This document shows positions 43,735-54,738 of a stretch of DNA of 64,000 nt, piece after piece. Both the position numbers and the translations under genes were made by a program. The stretch's first letter is position 1. Each line of letters opens with the position of its first letter. The stretch covers positions 2,046,001-2,110,000 of the forward strand of contig NZ_SOAU01000001.1 in the NCBI RefSeq assembly GCF_004364865.1. The letters are read 5' to 3'. The notes under the pieces are model-generated. The model had not been told where the DNA came from. It ran no database searches and worked only from the letters and a program-made list of their open reading frames with translations. Source of the DNA: Ilumatobacter fluminis (lineage in GTDB: Bacteria; Actinomycetota; Acidimicrobiia; Acidimicrobiales; Ilumatobacteraceae).

Positions 43735-44673
43735 GTGCAGCACTTCCGCTCGATCGACGAGGCCGGCCCCGACGCCGTCCGTCGTCTGCTCGACCTCGCC
43801 GATCACATGGCCGAGGTCAACCGCCGCCCGAACCCGAAGGTGCCGGCCCTGCGAGGCAAGACCGTGTGCAACGTGTTCTTCGAGGACTCGACCCGCACCC
43901 GGCTCAGCTTCGAGACCGCCGCCAAGCGGCTGTCGGCCGACACGATGAACTTCGCCGTGTCGTCGTCGAGCCTCAACAAGGGGGAGAGCCTCCGCGACAC
44001 GATCGAGACGATCGCCGCGATGGGCGTCGACGCCTTCGTGATCCGGCACAAGTCGACCGGCACACCCTGGCAGATCGCCCAGTGGACGAACGCTGCGATC
44101 GTCAACGCCGGTGACGGCTGGCACGCCCACCCGACCCAGGCCCTGCTCGACTGCTACACGATCCGGACCGCGTTCAATCGCCCCGATGGATTCGACGGGT
44201 TGCGGATCGCGATCGTCGGCGACGTCAAGCACAGCCGGGTCGCCCGCTCCGACATCGAGGCGTTCGCGATGCTCGGCGCCGACGTCACCCTCGTCGCGCC
44301 GAAGACACTGCTGCCTCCCGAGACCGACGGCATGCCGGTCACCGTCACGACCGACCTCGACGCGGTCCTGCCCGACCTCGACGTGCTCTACCTGCTGCGC
44401 ATGCAGACCGAGCGCATGACCGAGGCCCTGGTGCCCGACCTGCGTGAGTACACCACCCGGTTCGGCCTGACGCCCGAGCGGGTGCCGCGGCTCGCCGACC
44501 ACGCCCTGGTGATGCACCCCGGCCCGATGAACCGTGGCGTCGAGATCGCCGTCGACCCGGCCGAACTGCCCGGTTCGGTCATCACCCAGCAGGTCACCAA
44601 CGGCATCGCCGTCCGCATGGCGGTCCTGTTCGACCTCCTCGGCAGCGGCACCCTGCCGGAGGCATCGTCATGA
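43735..44673 (+). CDS. pyrB: Aspartate carbamoyltransferase catalytic subunit
   Basis: Joins carbamoyl phosphate and aspartate, the first committed step of pyrimidine synthesis. The 312 residues show FFEDSTRTRLSFE (carbamoyl phosphate loop), NKGESLRDTIET, the HKSTGTPW region, AGDGWHAHPTQALLDCYT, and VMHPGPMNRGVEI for aspartate. No regulatory pyrI is present, so it is probably the stand-alone trimeric type. It begins 11 bp after pyrR with a GTG. Its stop overlaps the ATG of a repeat-built ORF leading to pyrC. Confidence 0.97.
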   Translation: MQHFRSIDEAGPDAVRRLLDLADHMAEVNRRPNPKVPALRGKTVCNVFFEDSTRTRLSFETAAKRLSADTMNFAVSSSSLNKGESLRDTIETIAAMGVDAFVIRHKSTGTPWQIAQWTNAAIVNAGDGWHAHPTQALLDCYTIRTAFNRPDGFDGLRIAIVGDVKHSRVARSDIEAFAMLGADVTLVAPKTLLPPETDGMPVTVTTDLDAVLPDLDVLYLLRMQTERMTEALVPDLREYTTRFGLTPERVPRLADHALVMHPGPMNRGVEIAVDPAELPGSVITQQVTNGIAVRMAVLFDLLGSGTLPEASS

Positions 44674-44903
44674 CCGAGATGACCACCATGGCCGCGAGTA
44701 CCACCATGCCCGCGAGTACCACCATGCCCGCCCGACCGACGCCCCGGACGTGCAGTCGATTCAATCGCCTGGGTGTCCACGGGTGGACGCCTGGTGGATT
44801 CAATCGCCTGGGTGTCCGGTCGGGGGCGGCAACGGGGCTCCGGACGTGGAGTGGTTGGAATCGCCCGGGTGTCCGGGCCGGAGATGAGGAGCGACAGCGA
44901 TGA
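44670..44903 (+). CDS. Repeat-built spacer ORF between pyrB and pyrC
   Basis: A 77-codon frame that fills the pyrB-pyrC gap exactly. Its ATG overlaps the pyrB stop (ATGA) and its TGA overlaps the pyrC ATG (ATGA). The product would be Thr/Met-rich at first (ASTTMPASTTMPARPT), then has repeated peptides (FNRLGVHGWTPGG, FNRLGVRSG, WNRPGVRAG). The underlying DNA repeats are spaced by multiples of three, so the frame survives. It resembles no protein I know. Either it is a non-functional filler that keeps ribosomes moving to pyrC, or simply repeat DNA that happens to stay open. Confidence 0.35.
   Translation: MTEMTTMAASTTMPASTTMPARPTPRTCSRFNRLGVHGWTPGGFNRLGVRSGAATGLRTWSGWNRPGVRAGDEERQR
44694..44874. 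repeat. Short direct repeats in the pyrB-pyrC gap
   Basis: An 18-bp unit GCGAGTACCACCATGCCC is repeated at 44694-44711 and 44712-44729. A 21-bp unit occurs exactly at 44758-44778 and 44797-44817 and imperfectly at 44854-44874. The first and third of these belong to a longer 35-bp match (44744-44778 and 44840-44874). All offsets (18, 39, 96) are multiples of three. Confidence 0.8.
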
Positions 44904-46195
44904 ACCAGTACCTGATCCAGGGTGGCACCGTGATCGACCCGACGGGGGAGCGGCGTGCCGACGTCCTCGTCCGTGACGGTGTGGTCGCCGCCGTCGACGA
45001 GCACCTCGGCGAGTCACCCGACGCCGGTGGTGCGACCGTGATCGACGCCGCCGGCTGCGTGGTGTCGCCCGGGTTCGTCGACCTGCACACCCACCTCCGG
45101 GAGCCCGGCAAGGAAGAGGCCGAGACGATCGAGACCGGTTCACGTGCCGCCGCCAAGGGTGGCTACACGTGCGTGGTTGCGATGCCGAACACCGACCCGA
45201 CGCAGGACTGCGTCAGCGTCGTCGAGTTCGTCCGCAAGCAGGGCGAGGCGGCCGGGCTGTGCGACGTGCGGCCCTCCGGCTCGATCACCGTGGGCCGCGC
45301 CGGCACCCAGCTCACCCCGTTCGCCGAGTTGGCCGAGGCGGGTGTGCGGATCTTCACCGACGACGGCTCGGGGGTACAGGACCCGCTCCTGATGCGTCGG
45401 GCGTTCGAGTACGCGCTCGATCTCGACATCGTGCTCGCCCAGCACTGCGAGGTCGCCCGGCTGACCGAGGGTGCCGTGATGCACGAGGGGCACTGCTGCT
45501 CGACGTTCGGTCTGCCCGGATGGCCGTCGATCGCCGAGGAGCTGATGGTGTACCGCGACATCGAACTGGTCCGCCTCACGGGTGCCCCGGTGCACATCCT
45601 GCACCTGTCGACCGCCGGCAGCGTCGAGTTGGTGCGTCGGGCGAAGGCCGATGGCCTGCCGGTCACCGCCGAGGCGACGCCGCACCACATCAGCCTCACC
45701 GACGAACTGCTCGCCGGGTACTCGGCGCTCTACAAGGTCAACCCGCCCCTGCGGACGATGGCCGACGTCGAGGCGGTCCGCGGCGGACTGGCCGACGGCA
45801 CGATCGACGCGATCGCCACCGACCACGCGCCGCACGCACCGGAAACGAAGGAGCAGCCGCTCGACCAGGCGCCTCCGGGCATGCTCGGCCTCGAGACCGC
45901 GCTCGGTGTCGGCCTGGCCAGCCTCGAGATGTCGGTTGCGGAGGTCGTCGCCGCCCTCAGCTGGAAACCCGCCGCCATCGCCGGCGTCGCCGACACCCAC
46001 GGCCGCCCGATCGCCCCGGGAGAACCCGCCAACCTCACGATCTTCGACCCGAACGAGACCTGGGAAGTGATCCCGGCAACCCTCGCCAGCAAGTCCAAGA
46101 ACACCCCCTTCGTCGGAGTCGAACTGAAGGGCAAGACCAAGCACACCCTCCTCCACGGAGCCCCTACGGTCCTGGACGGGAACCCCCAACGCTGA
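44900..46195 (+). CDS. pyrC: Dihydroorotase
   Basis: Cyclises carbamoyl aspartate to dihydroorotate. The 431-residue amidohydrolase is of the class I type: GFVDLHTHLREPGKEEAETIETG (metal-binding HxH and substrate Arg), PNTDPT, AQHCEVARLTEG, LHLSTAGSVELVRRAKADG, EATPHHISLTDELL (further His ligands), and IATDHAPHAPETKEQPLDQAPPG with the catalytic Asp. The start is the ATG overlapping the spacer ORF stop; GAGATGAGGAG lies shortly before it. The stop is followed through a one-base overlap by a second repeat-built ORF. Confidence 0.97.
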   Translation: MNQYLIQGGTVIDPTGERRADVLVRDGVVAAVDEHLGESPDAGGATVIDAAGCVVSPGFVDLHTHLREPGKEEAETIETGSRAAAKGGYTCVVAMPNTDPTQDCVSVVEFVRKQGEAAGLCDVRPSGSITVGRAGTQLTPFAELAEAGVRIFTDDGSGVQDPLLMRRAFEYALDLDIVLAQHCEVARLTEGAVMHEGHCCSTFGLPGWPSIAEELMVYRDIELVRLTGAPVHILHLSTAGSVELVRRAKADGLPVTAEATPHHISLTDELLAGYSALYKVNPPLRTMADVEAVRGGLADGTIDAIATDHAPHAPETKEQPLDQAPPGMLGLETALGVGLASLEMSVAEVVAALSWKPAAIAGVADTHGRPIAPGEPANLTIFDPNETWEVIPATLASKSKNTPFVGVELKGKTKHTLLHGAPTVLDGNPQR

Positions 46196-46929
46196 TGCAA
46201 GAACATGCAGTGAGCTGTATGATCATGCGTATCGATCAGTCAGCTCGGACCCACCACGACGCGAACCGCACGGCGCAAGACGCCAGGCCCACGTCCTGCG
46301 TATCAACGCATCCCCGTGGTAGCGACGACGAACGGAGTGAGCCTTGGAGCGTTCACCATGACGTCTCTGAGGGCACAGGTCGACCTGACCGAGCAACAGC
46401 ATCTGCGAGCCTCAGCCGCCGGTGCCACCCACCGGTATCCCGGACCCTGCTCGACGTCCACCACCCACCGGTGTCCCGGACCCTGCTCGGCGTCCATCAC
46501 CCACCGGTGTCCCGGACCCTGCTCGGCGTCCATCACCCACCGGTGTCCCGGACCCTGCTCGACGTCCATCACGCATCCCGACCCGACCCCGCAACAGCAC
46601 CTGCGAGCCTCAGCCGCCGGTGCCGCCCACCGGTATCCCGGACCCTGCTCGACGTCCACCGCCCACCGGTATCCCGGACCCTGCTCGACGTCCACCACGC
46701 ATCCCGGCCCGACCCGGCAGCAGCACCTGCGACCACCACGAGCCGGTGCCACCCACCGGTAACCGGGACCCTCCTCGACGCCCCTCCCGCACCCACCCCA
46801 GGAGCAACACCCATGACCATCGACTTCGTAGACGGTTTCCACCCGAGTCTGCGCCCCCGGTTCTGCCCGGCCACTCGAGTTGGTCGAAGCGACGGCGAGC
46901 GCAGCGAGCCCTGGAGCGTGGCGAAGTGA
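46195..46929 (+). CDS. Repeat-built spacer ORF between pyrC and carA
   Basis: A 244-codon frame occupying the whole pyrC-carA gap. Its ATG overlaps the pyrC stop by one base (TGATG), and its TGA overlaps the carA GTG by 4 nt (GTGA). The centre consists of 12-residue units such as PPVSRTLLDVHH (four in tandem, two more later) joined by ASRPDPATAPASLSRRC-type links. A similar peptide, ERSEPWSV, flanks both sides. It is rich in Arg, Pro, Ser and His and has no recognisable fold. In other actinobacteria a small membrane protein gene often sits between pyrC and carA; nothing here resembles it. Coding status is uncertain. Confidence 0.4.
   Translation: MQEHAVSCMIMRIDQSARTHHDANRTAQDARPTSCVSTHPRGSDDERSEPWSVHHDVSEGTGRPDRATASASLSRRCHPPVSRTLLDVHHPPVSRTLLGVHHPPVSRTLLGVHHPPVSRTLLDVHHASRPDPATAPASLSRRCRPPVSRTLLDVHRPPVSRTLLDVHHASRPDPAAAPATTTSRCHPPVTGTLLDAPPAPTPGATPMTIDFVDGFHPSLRPRFCPATRVGRSDGERSEPWSVAK
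46321..46352. repeat. Left copy of a 32-bp flanking repeat
   Basis: This sequence matches 46888-46919 at 27 of 32 positions by eye (core GAGCC-TGGAGCGT). Read in the spacer frame both encode ERSEPWSV. The two copies bracket the 36-bp array. Confidence 0.65.
46402..46785. repeat. 36-bp tandem repeat array
   Basis: Four units in exact register span 46426-46569 (consensus begins CACCCACCGGTGTCCCGG). Two more lie at 46624-46659 and 46660-46695, and a degenerate one at about 46750-46785. A larger duplication with an offset of 198 bp repeats the preceding AGCCTCAGCCGCCGG part (about 46402 and 46600). Units differ by a few bases (A/G). There are no unique spacers, so this is not a CRISPR array. All three forward frames remain open through it. 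Confidence 0.88.
46888..46919. repeat. Right copy of the 32-bp flanking repeat
   Basis: Partner of 46321-46352. It ends 6 bp before the carA start and contains CTGGAG, which is the only candidate ribosome binding site for carA. Confidence 0.65.
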
Positions 46930-48046
46930 TTCGTGAAGGAGCCCTCGTCCTCGCCGACGGCAGTGTTTTCGAGGGCGAGCTGATCGGCCCCGATCCCGCC
47001 GGCACGGCGCGCATCGCCACCGGGGAGGTCGTGTTCAACACGGCCCTGTCCGGCTACCAGGAGATCATCACCGACCCGAGCTATGCGGGCCAGATGGTCA
47101 CGTTCACCTACCCGCACATCGGGAACTACGGCGTGAACGCCCACGACGTCGAGTCGCGCGGCGCCTTCGCCCGCGGCGTGATCGTCCGCGACCTCGCCCG
47201 CCGCGCCAGCAACCACCGGTCCGAGGGCCACCTCGCCGACCTGCTCGAGCAGCACGGCATCCCGGGCATCGCCGGGATCGACACCCGTCGCCTCACGCGC
47301 ATCATCCGTGACTCGGGTTCGATGCCCGGTGCATTCGGCGACGCGAGCGAATCCGACCTGCGGGCCGCTGCCGAGGCCGAGCCCGGTACCGACGGCATCG
47401 ACCTCGTCGCCACCGTCACCACGGCCGAGCCGTACACGGTCGAACTCGACGGGGCGCCGGACCGGACGATCGTCGCCTACGACTTCGGCATCAAGACCAC
47501 GATCGTCCGCCAGCTCGCTCAGCTCGGCCGCGTCGAGGTCGTCCCGGCGGACACCAGCGCCGACGACGTCATGGCCCGGAACCCCGACGGCGTGTTCCTC
47601 TCGAACGGACCCGGCGACCCCGCCGAGGTCGGCTACGCCGCCGAGGCGATCGCGCAGCTGATCGGCAGGGTCCCGATCTTCGGGATCTGCCTCGGTCACC
47701 AGCTGCTCGGCCTGGCGCTCGGCGCCGGCACCGTCAAGCTGCCGTTCGGGCATCACGGCGGCAACCATCCGGTCCAGAACGTCGACACCGGCCGGGTCGA
47801 GATCACGAGCCAGAACCACAACTTCGCCGTCGACCCCGACTCGTTCGCCTCGCTCGACCGCGCCGTGCGCATGACCCACGTCAACCTCAACGACGGTGTC
47901 TGCCAGGGCCTGGAGGTGGTGGGCGAACGCTGCTTCAGCGTGCAGCACCACCCCGAAGCCGGACCAGGGCCGCACGACGCCCGCTACCTCTTCACCCAGT
48001 TCGACGAGCTCATGGCCGGGAACACGAACGGAAAGGTCTCCGCCTG

Positions 48047-48047
<1 letters not shown>
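46926..48047 (+). CDS. carA: Carbamoyl phosphate synthase small subunit
   Basis: Glutaminase subunit that passes ammonia to CarB. The 373 residues comprise an N-terminal domain ([55 protein letters not shown]) and a class I amidotransferase domain. The latter has [12 protein letters not shown], the nucleophile Cys in [13 protein letters not shown], and the His/Glu pair in [14 protein letters not shown]. The GTG start is chosen because [13 protein letters not shown] aligns with the family and overlaps the spacer ORF stop. carB follows with a TGATG overlap. Confidence 0.96.
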
Positions 48048-51330
<3,283 letters not shown>

Positions 51331-51334
<4 letters not shown>

Positions 51335-52251
51335 TCGTCGACGGCGTCGATCTGTCGGTCTCGATCGGCTCGGTCGAGCTCGGGTCGCCGGTGATGGCGG
51401 CGTCGGGCACCGCCGGGTACGGCGACGAGTTCGCGCCGTTCTTCGACCTGTCGACGATCGGCGCGATCGTCACCAAGTCGATCGCCGCGTTCGAGTGGGC
51501 CGGCAACCCGGCGCCGCGCGTGCACTCGACCCCGCAGGGCATGATCAACGCCGTCGGCCTGCAGGGCCCGGGGATCGACGTCTGGCTCACCGACCACCTC
51601 CCGGCGCTCCTCGCCACGGGCGCGACCGTGGTGTGCAGCATCTGGGGCCGCTCGGTGGACGACTACCGGCAAGCCGCCGATCGCCTCGCCGACGCCCCCG
51701 AGGGTGTCGTCGCCGTCGAGGTCAACCTGTCGTGTCCCAACCTCGAAGGGCGGGGCAGCATCTTCGCCCACGACGCCGAGCTGTCGGCCGAGGTGATGGC
51801 CGCCACCGCCGGGTGCGGCCGTCCGCGGTGGGCGAAGCTCAGCCCGAACACCGACCGGATCGTCGACGTGGCCCGAGCGGTCGCCGATGCCGGCGCCGAG
51901 GCGGCCACCGTGGCGAACACCCTGCTCGGCCTGGTGTACGACCCCGACACGTGGCAGCCCGCACTCGGCAACGGCGGGGGAGGCCTGTCCGGACGAGCGG
52001 TCCATCCGGTCGCCGTTCGCGCCGTCCACGACGTCCACCAGGCGTTGCCCGATCTGCCGATCATCGGCGTCGGCGGTGTCGCCGGCGGCTGGGACGCGAT
52101 CGAGTTCCTCCTCGCCGGAGCGAGCGCGGTCCAGGTCGGCACGGCCAACTTCGCCGACCCGCGCACGTGCCCGCGCGTTCGCGACGAGATCGCCGCGACT
52201 CTCGCAAAGCGCGGTATCCACCGCGTGATCGACGTGCACGCGGTAGTTTGA
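51331..52251 (+). CDS. pyrD: Dihydroorotate dehydrogenase (class 1B-like)
   Basis: Oxidises dihydroorotate to orotate with FMN. The 306 residues show [42 protein letters not shown] and [15 protein letters not shown]. The catalytic base at about 135 is Cys, which marks class 1 cytosolic enzymes rather than the membrane class 2 (Ser). The length and ends fit class 1B, which normally works with the flavoprotein PyrK to use NAD+. No pyrK is adjacent, and pyrF and pyrE are also outside the window. Starts by ATGA overlap with carB and ends the operon. Confidence 0.93.
52244..52249 (+). promoter_or_regulatory. -10 box of mihF
   Basis: TAGTTT, 6 nt before the mihF ATG and overlapping the last bases of pyrD; its final T is the first base of the pyrD TGA. 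Confidence 0.5.
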
Positions 52252-52255
52252 ACGC

Positions 52256-52564
52256 ATGGCAACACCTCCTCAGTTGACTCCGGAGCAGCGGGCTGCGGCC
52301 CTTGCGAAGGCCGCCGAGGCACGCGCCGCCCGAGCCGACATCAAGGCCCGCCTCAAGATGGGGTCGATGAGCCTGCAGGAAGCCCTCGACTCGGACGACC
52401 AGAACGTCGGCAAGCTGAAGGTCGTCTCGATGCTGGAATCCCTGCCCGGTGTGGGCAAGGTGAAGGCCCGCCGCGTGATGGAGGAGATCGGCATCGCCGA
52501 CAACCGTCGCGTCCAGGGTCTCGGCGCGCAGCAGCGTGCGGCACTGCTCCAGCAACTTGGCTGA
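52256..52564 (+). CDS. mihF: Integration host factor, actinobacterial type (mIHF)
   Basis: A 102-residue nucleoid-associated DNA-binding protein unrelated in sequence to proteobacterial IHF. The core MGSMSLQEALDSDDQNVGKLKVVSMLESLPGVGKVKARRVMEEIGI contains the helix-hairpin-helix-like LPGVGKVKARRV and the helical lid. An Ala/Arg-rich N-terminus (EQRAAALAKAAEARAARAD) precedes it. It bends and compacts DNA and supports phage integration in mycobacteria. The gene stands before gmk and rpoZ as in other actinobacteria. The leaderless-type promoter overlaps the end of pyrD. Confidence 0.95.
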   Translation: MATPPQLTPEQRAAALAKAAEARAARADIKARLKMGSMSLQEALDSDDQNVGKLKVVSMLESLPGVGKVKARRVMEEIGIADNRRVQGLGAQQRAALLQQLG

Positions 52565-53129
52565 CCGTCGGCTCATCATCGTCGTCTCCGGCCCCGGAGG
52601 CGTGGGCAAGGGCACGATCGTCGATGCCCTCGTGAAACGCGACCCTGGCCTGTGGCTCAGTCGGTCGTGGACCACCCGCGACCAGCGGCCGGGCGAGGCG
52701 GACGACGCGTACGTGTTCACGACCGGTGAACGGTTCGAGGAGCACATCAGCAACGACGGGTTCCTCGAGTGGACCGAGTTCCTGGGCAACTACTACGGCA
52801 CCCCGCGTCCCGATCAGCTCGACGACCCCGAGTCGCCCGACATCGTGCTCGAGATCGAGGTCGACGGCGCTCAGCAGGTGAAACAGCAGTATCCCGAGGC
52901 GATCCTCATCTTCGTGACGCCGCCGAGTCGCGACGAACAGGAGCGTCGCCTGCGCGGCCGTGGCGACCCCGACGACAAGGTGCACGCCCGACTCCGCAAG
53001 GCCGAGAAGGAAGAACCGGTCGGACGGGCGATCGCCGATCACATCGTCATCAACGACGAACTCGACCGGACCCTCGACGAGATGCAGTCGATCATCGCGG
53101 TCGAACGGTCTCGGCGCTGCGGCCGGTAG
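52557..53129 (+). CDS. gmk: Guanylate kinase
   Basis: Phosphorylates GMP to GDP. The 190 residues have P-loop SGPGGVGKGT (about 10-18), the GMP-binding SRSWTTRDQRPGE and DAYVFTTGERFEE, LEWTEFLGNYYGTP, VLEIEVDGAQQV and FVTPPSRDEQERRLRGRG for the lid. The best start is a TTG overlapping the mihF stop by 8 nt, since it gives a normal N-terminus; a GTG at 52536 would add seven residues read inside mihF. Its TAG stop is also the first half of the rpoZ -10 box. Confidence 0.95.
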   Translation: MADRRLIIVVSGPGGVGKGTIVDALVKRDPGLWLSRSWTTRDQRPGEADDAYVFTTGERFEEHISNDGFLEWTEFLGNYYGTPRPDQLDDPESPDIVLEIEVDGAQQVKQQYPEAILIFVTPPSRDEQERRLRGRGDPDDKVHARLRKAEKEEPVGRAIADHIVINDELDRTLDEMQSIIAVERSRRCGR

Positions 53130-53132
53130 GCT
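53127..53132 (+). promoter_or_regulatory. -10 box of rpoZ, shared with gmk stop
   Basis: TAGGCT begins with the gmk stop codon. The start of rpoZ is 41 nt further and has its own TGGAG site (53161-53165), so this message has a leader of about 33 nt. Confidence 0.45.
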
Positions 53133-53172
53133 GGCCGACGCTGTTCGAACACCCTCGTACTGGAGTTGATGC

Positions 53173-53484
53173 ATGGCGCAGAGCCACGACACGATGATGA
53201 ACCCCTCGATCGAGGGCCTGCTCGGCCGGGTGGACTCCAAGTTCAGCCTGGTCACGCTGGCCGCTCGTCGGGCGCGCAACATCAACTCGTACTTCAACCA
53301 GCTCGGTGAGGGCCTCGGTCACATGGTGCCGCCGCAGGTGTCGTCGACCGCTCGCAAGCCGATCAGCATCGCCTTCGAGGAGATTGCGGCCGACAAGATC
53401 GTGCTGACCGACGCTCCCGAGGAGCCCGAGGCGACGCTCGACCTGCCCGAGGGCGACGCCGAACTCGCCGACGGCGACAGCTGA
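53173..53484 (+). CDS. rpoZ: DNA-directed RNA polymerase omega subunit
   Basis: Small RNA polymerase subunit of 103 residues that clamps the C-terminus of beta-prime and aids assembly. The conserved region MNPSIEGLLGRVDSKFSLVTLAARRARNINSYFNQLGEG is the RpoZ signature, with KPISIAFEEIAADKI later. An acidic C-terminal tail (EEPEATLDLPEGDAELADGD) is longer than in E. coli. The ATG has TGGAG seven nt before it. The position after gmk is conserved through most bacteria. coaBC follows 21 bp later. Confidence 0.95.
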   Translation: MAQSHDTMMNPSIEGLLGRVDSKFSLVTLAARRARNINSYFNQLGEGLGHMVPPQVSSTARKPISIAFEEIAADKIVLTDAPEEPEATLDLPEGDAELADGDS

Positions 53485-53505
53485 CCCATCTCGGTCGACA
53501 CGGTC

Positions 53506-54705
53506 ATGCTGGCCGGTAAGCGGATCGTTCTCGGCGTCACCGGGGGCATCGCCGCGTACAAGGCCGTCGAACTGAGCCGTCGCCTCGTCGACGCCGGCGC
53601 CCACGTCGTGCCGGTGATGACGAAAGGCGCCGAGCGATTCCTCGGCCCGACGACGCTGTCCGCGCTCGCCAGCGAAACCGTCAAGACCCGGCTCTGGGAC
53701 GACCCCGAGACGCCGATCCCGCACACCAAGCTCGGTCAGGGTGCCGATCTGATCCTCGTCGCCCCGGCGACCGCACGGTTGATCGGCGCCTACCGCTCCG
53801 GCCTGTCGACCGATCTGCTCACGAACGTGCTGCTCGCCACGCGGGCACCGGTGATGCTGTGCCCGGCGATGCACACCGAGATGTGGGAGCACCCCGCCGT
53901 CGTCGACAACATCGCAACGCTTCGTTCGTGGGGCGTCCACATCGTCGATCCCGAGAGCGGCCGGCTGGCCGGTGGCGACTCGGGCGCCGGCCGCCTCGCT
54001 GCGCCCGAGACCATCGTCGCCGCCGTCGAGCGGCTGCTCGGCCCTCGCGACCTCGACGGCGTGCACGTCGTCGTCAGTGCCGGCGGCACCCGCGAGCCGA
54101 TCGACGCCGTCCGCGTCATCGCGAACCGCTCGTCGGGCAAGCAGGGCTACGCCGTCGCCGCCGAAGCGGCAGCACGCGGCGCGTCGGTCACGATCGTGTC
54201 GACCGTCGACCGCCCGGCTCCGGTCGGTGCCGCCGTCGAGCGCGTCGAGACCGCCGCCCAGATGCAGTCGGCCATGGAGCGCCTCGCGCCGAGCGCCGGC
54301 GTGGTCGTCATGGCCGCCGCCGTGGCCGACTTCCGCCCCGCTGCAGCGGTCGACCGCAAGATCAAGAAGCACGACGGCGTTCCCGAGATCGTCCTCGAAC
54401 CGACGCCCGACATCCTCGCCGGGCTCGGCGCGAACAAGCCGGCCGGTCAGGTGCTCGTGGGCTTCGCCGCCGAGACCGACGACATGGCCGCGAACGCGCA
54501 GCGCAAGCTCGTCGCCAAGCACCTCGACCTGATCGTCGCCAACGACGTCGCCGCCGACGCGACCGGCTTCCAGCACGACACCAATGCCGTGACGCTGTTC
54601 TCGCCCGATCAGTCGCCGGTCGAGGTCCCCCTCGCCGACAAGCGGCAGATCGCCGCCGCCGTCATCGACCGGGTGGTCGCCCTCCGACGGGCCGCCACCG
54701 ACTAG
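53506..54705 (+). CDS. coaBC: Bifunctional CoaBC (phosphopantothenoylcysteine synthetase/decarboxylase)
   Basis: Two-step enzyme of coenzyme A synthesis. The N-terminal CoaC flavoprotein (about 1-185) decarboxylates phosphopantothenoylcysteine: LGVTGGIAAYKAVELSRRL, the catalytic His in PIPHTKLGQGADL, and LCPAMHTEMWEHPAV with the Cys of the substrate clamp. The CoaB part (about 190-399) joins cysteine using CTP: VVSAGGTREPIDAVRVI, NRSSGKQGYAVA, AAVADFRP and KIKKHDG with the conserved Lys. It supplies the pathway also served by panC at the left end. metK follows after 33 bp. Confidence 0.96.
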   Translation: MLAGKRIVLGVTGGIAAYKAVELSRRLVDAGAHVVPVMTKGAERFLGPTTLSALASETVKTRLWDDPETPIPHTKLGQGADLILVAPATARLIGAYRSGLSTDLLTNVLLATRAPVMLCPAMHTEMWEHPAVVDNIATLRSWGVHIVDPESGRLAGGDSGAGRLAAPETIVAAVERLLGPRDLDGVHVVVSAGGTREPIDAVRVIANRSSGKQGYAVAAEAAARGASVTIVSTVDRPAPVGAAVERVETAAQMQSAMERLAPSAGVVVMAAAVADFRPAAAVDRKIKKHDGVPEIVLEPTPDILAGLGANKPAGQVLVGFAAETDDMAANAQRKLVAKHLDLIVANDVAADATGFQHDTNAVTLFSPDQSPVEVPLADKRQIAAAVIDRVVALRRAATD

Positions 54706-54738
54706 ACAATCCATTCGCCGACTACACAGGAGACAACC

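Noticed and set aside
46426-46695. 36-bp repeats as a CRISPR array
   Set aside because: The units are directly adjacent without unique spacers, two are separated by a duplicated segment, and no cas genes are near.
54706-54738. SAM riboswitch before metK
   Set aside because: The gap to coaBC is only 33 bp, too short for any known SAM riboswitch class, and shows an ordinary AGGAG site.
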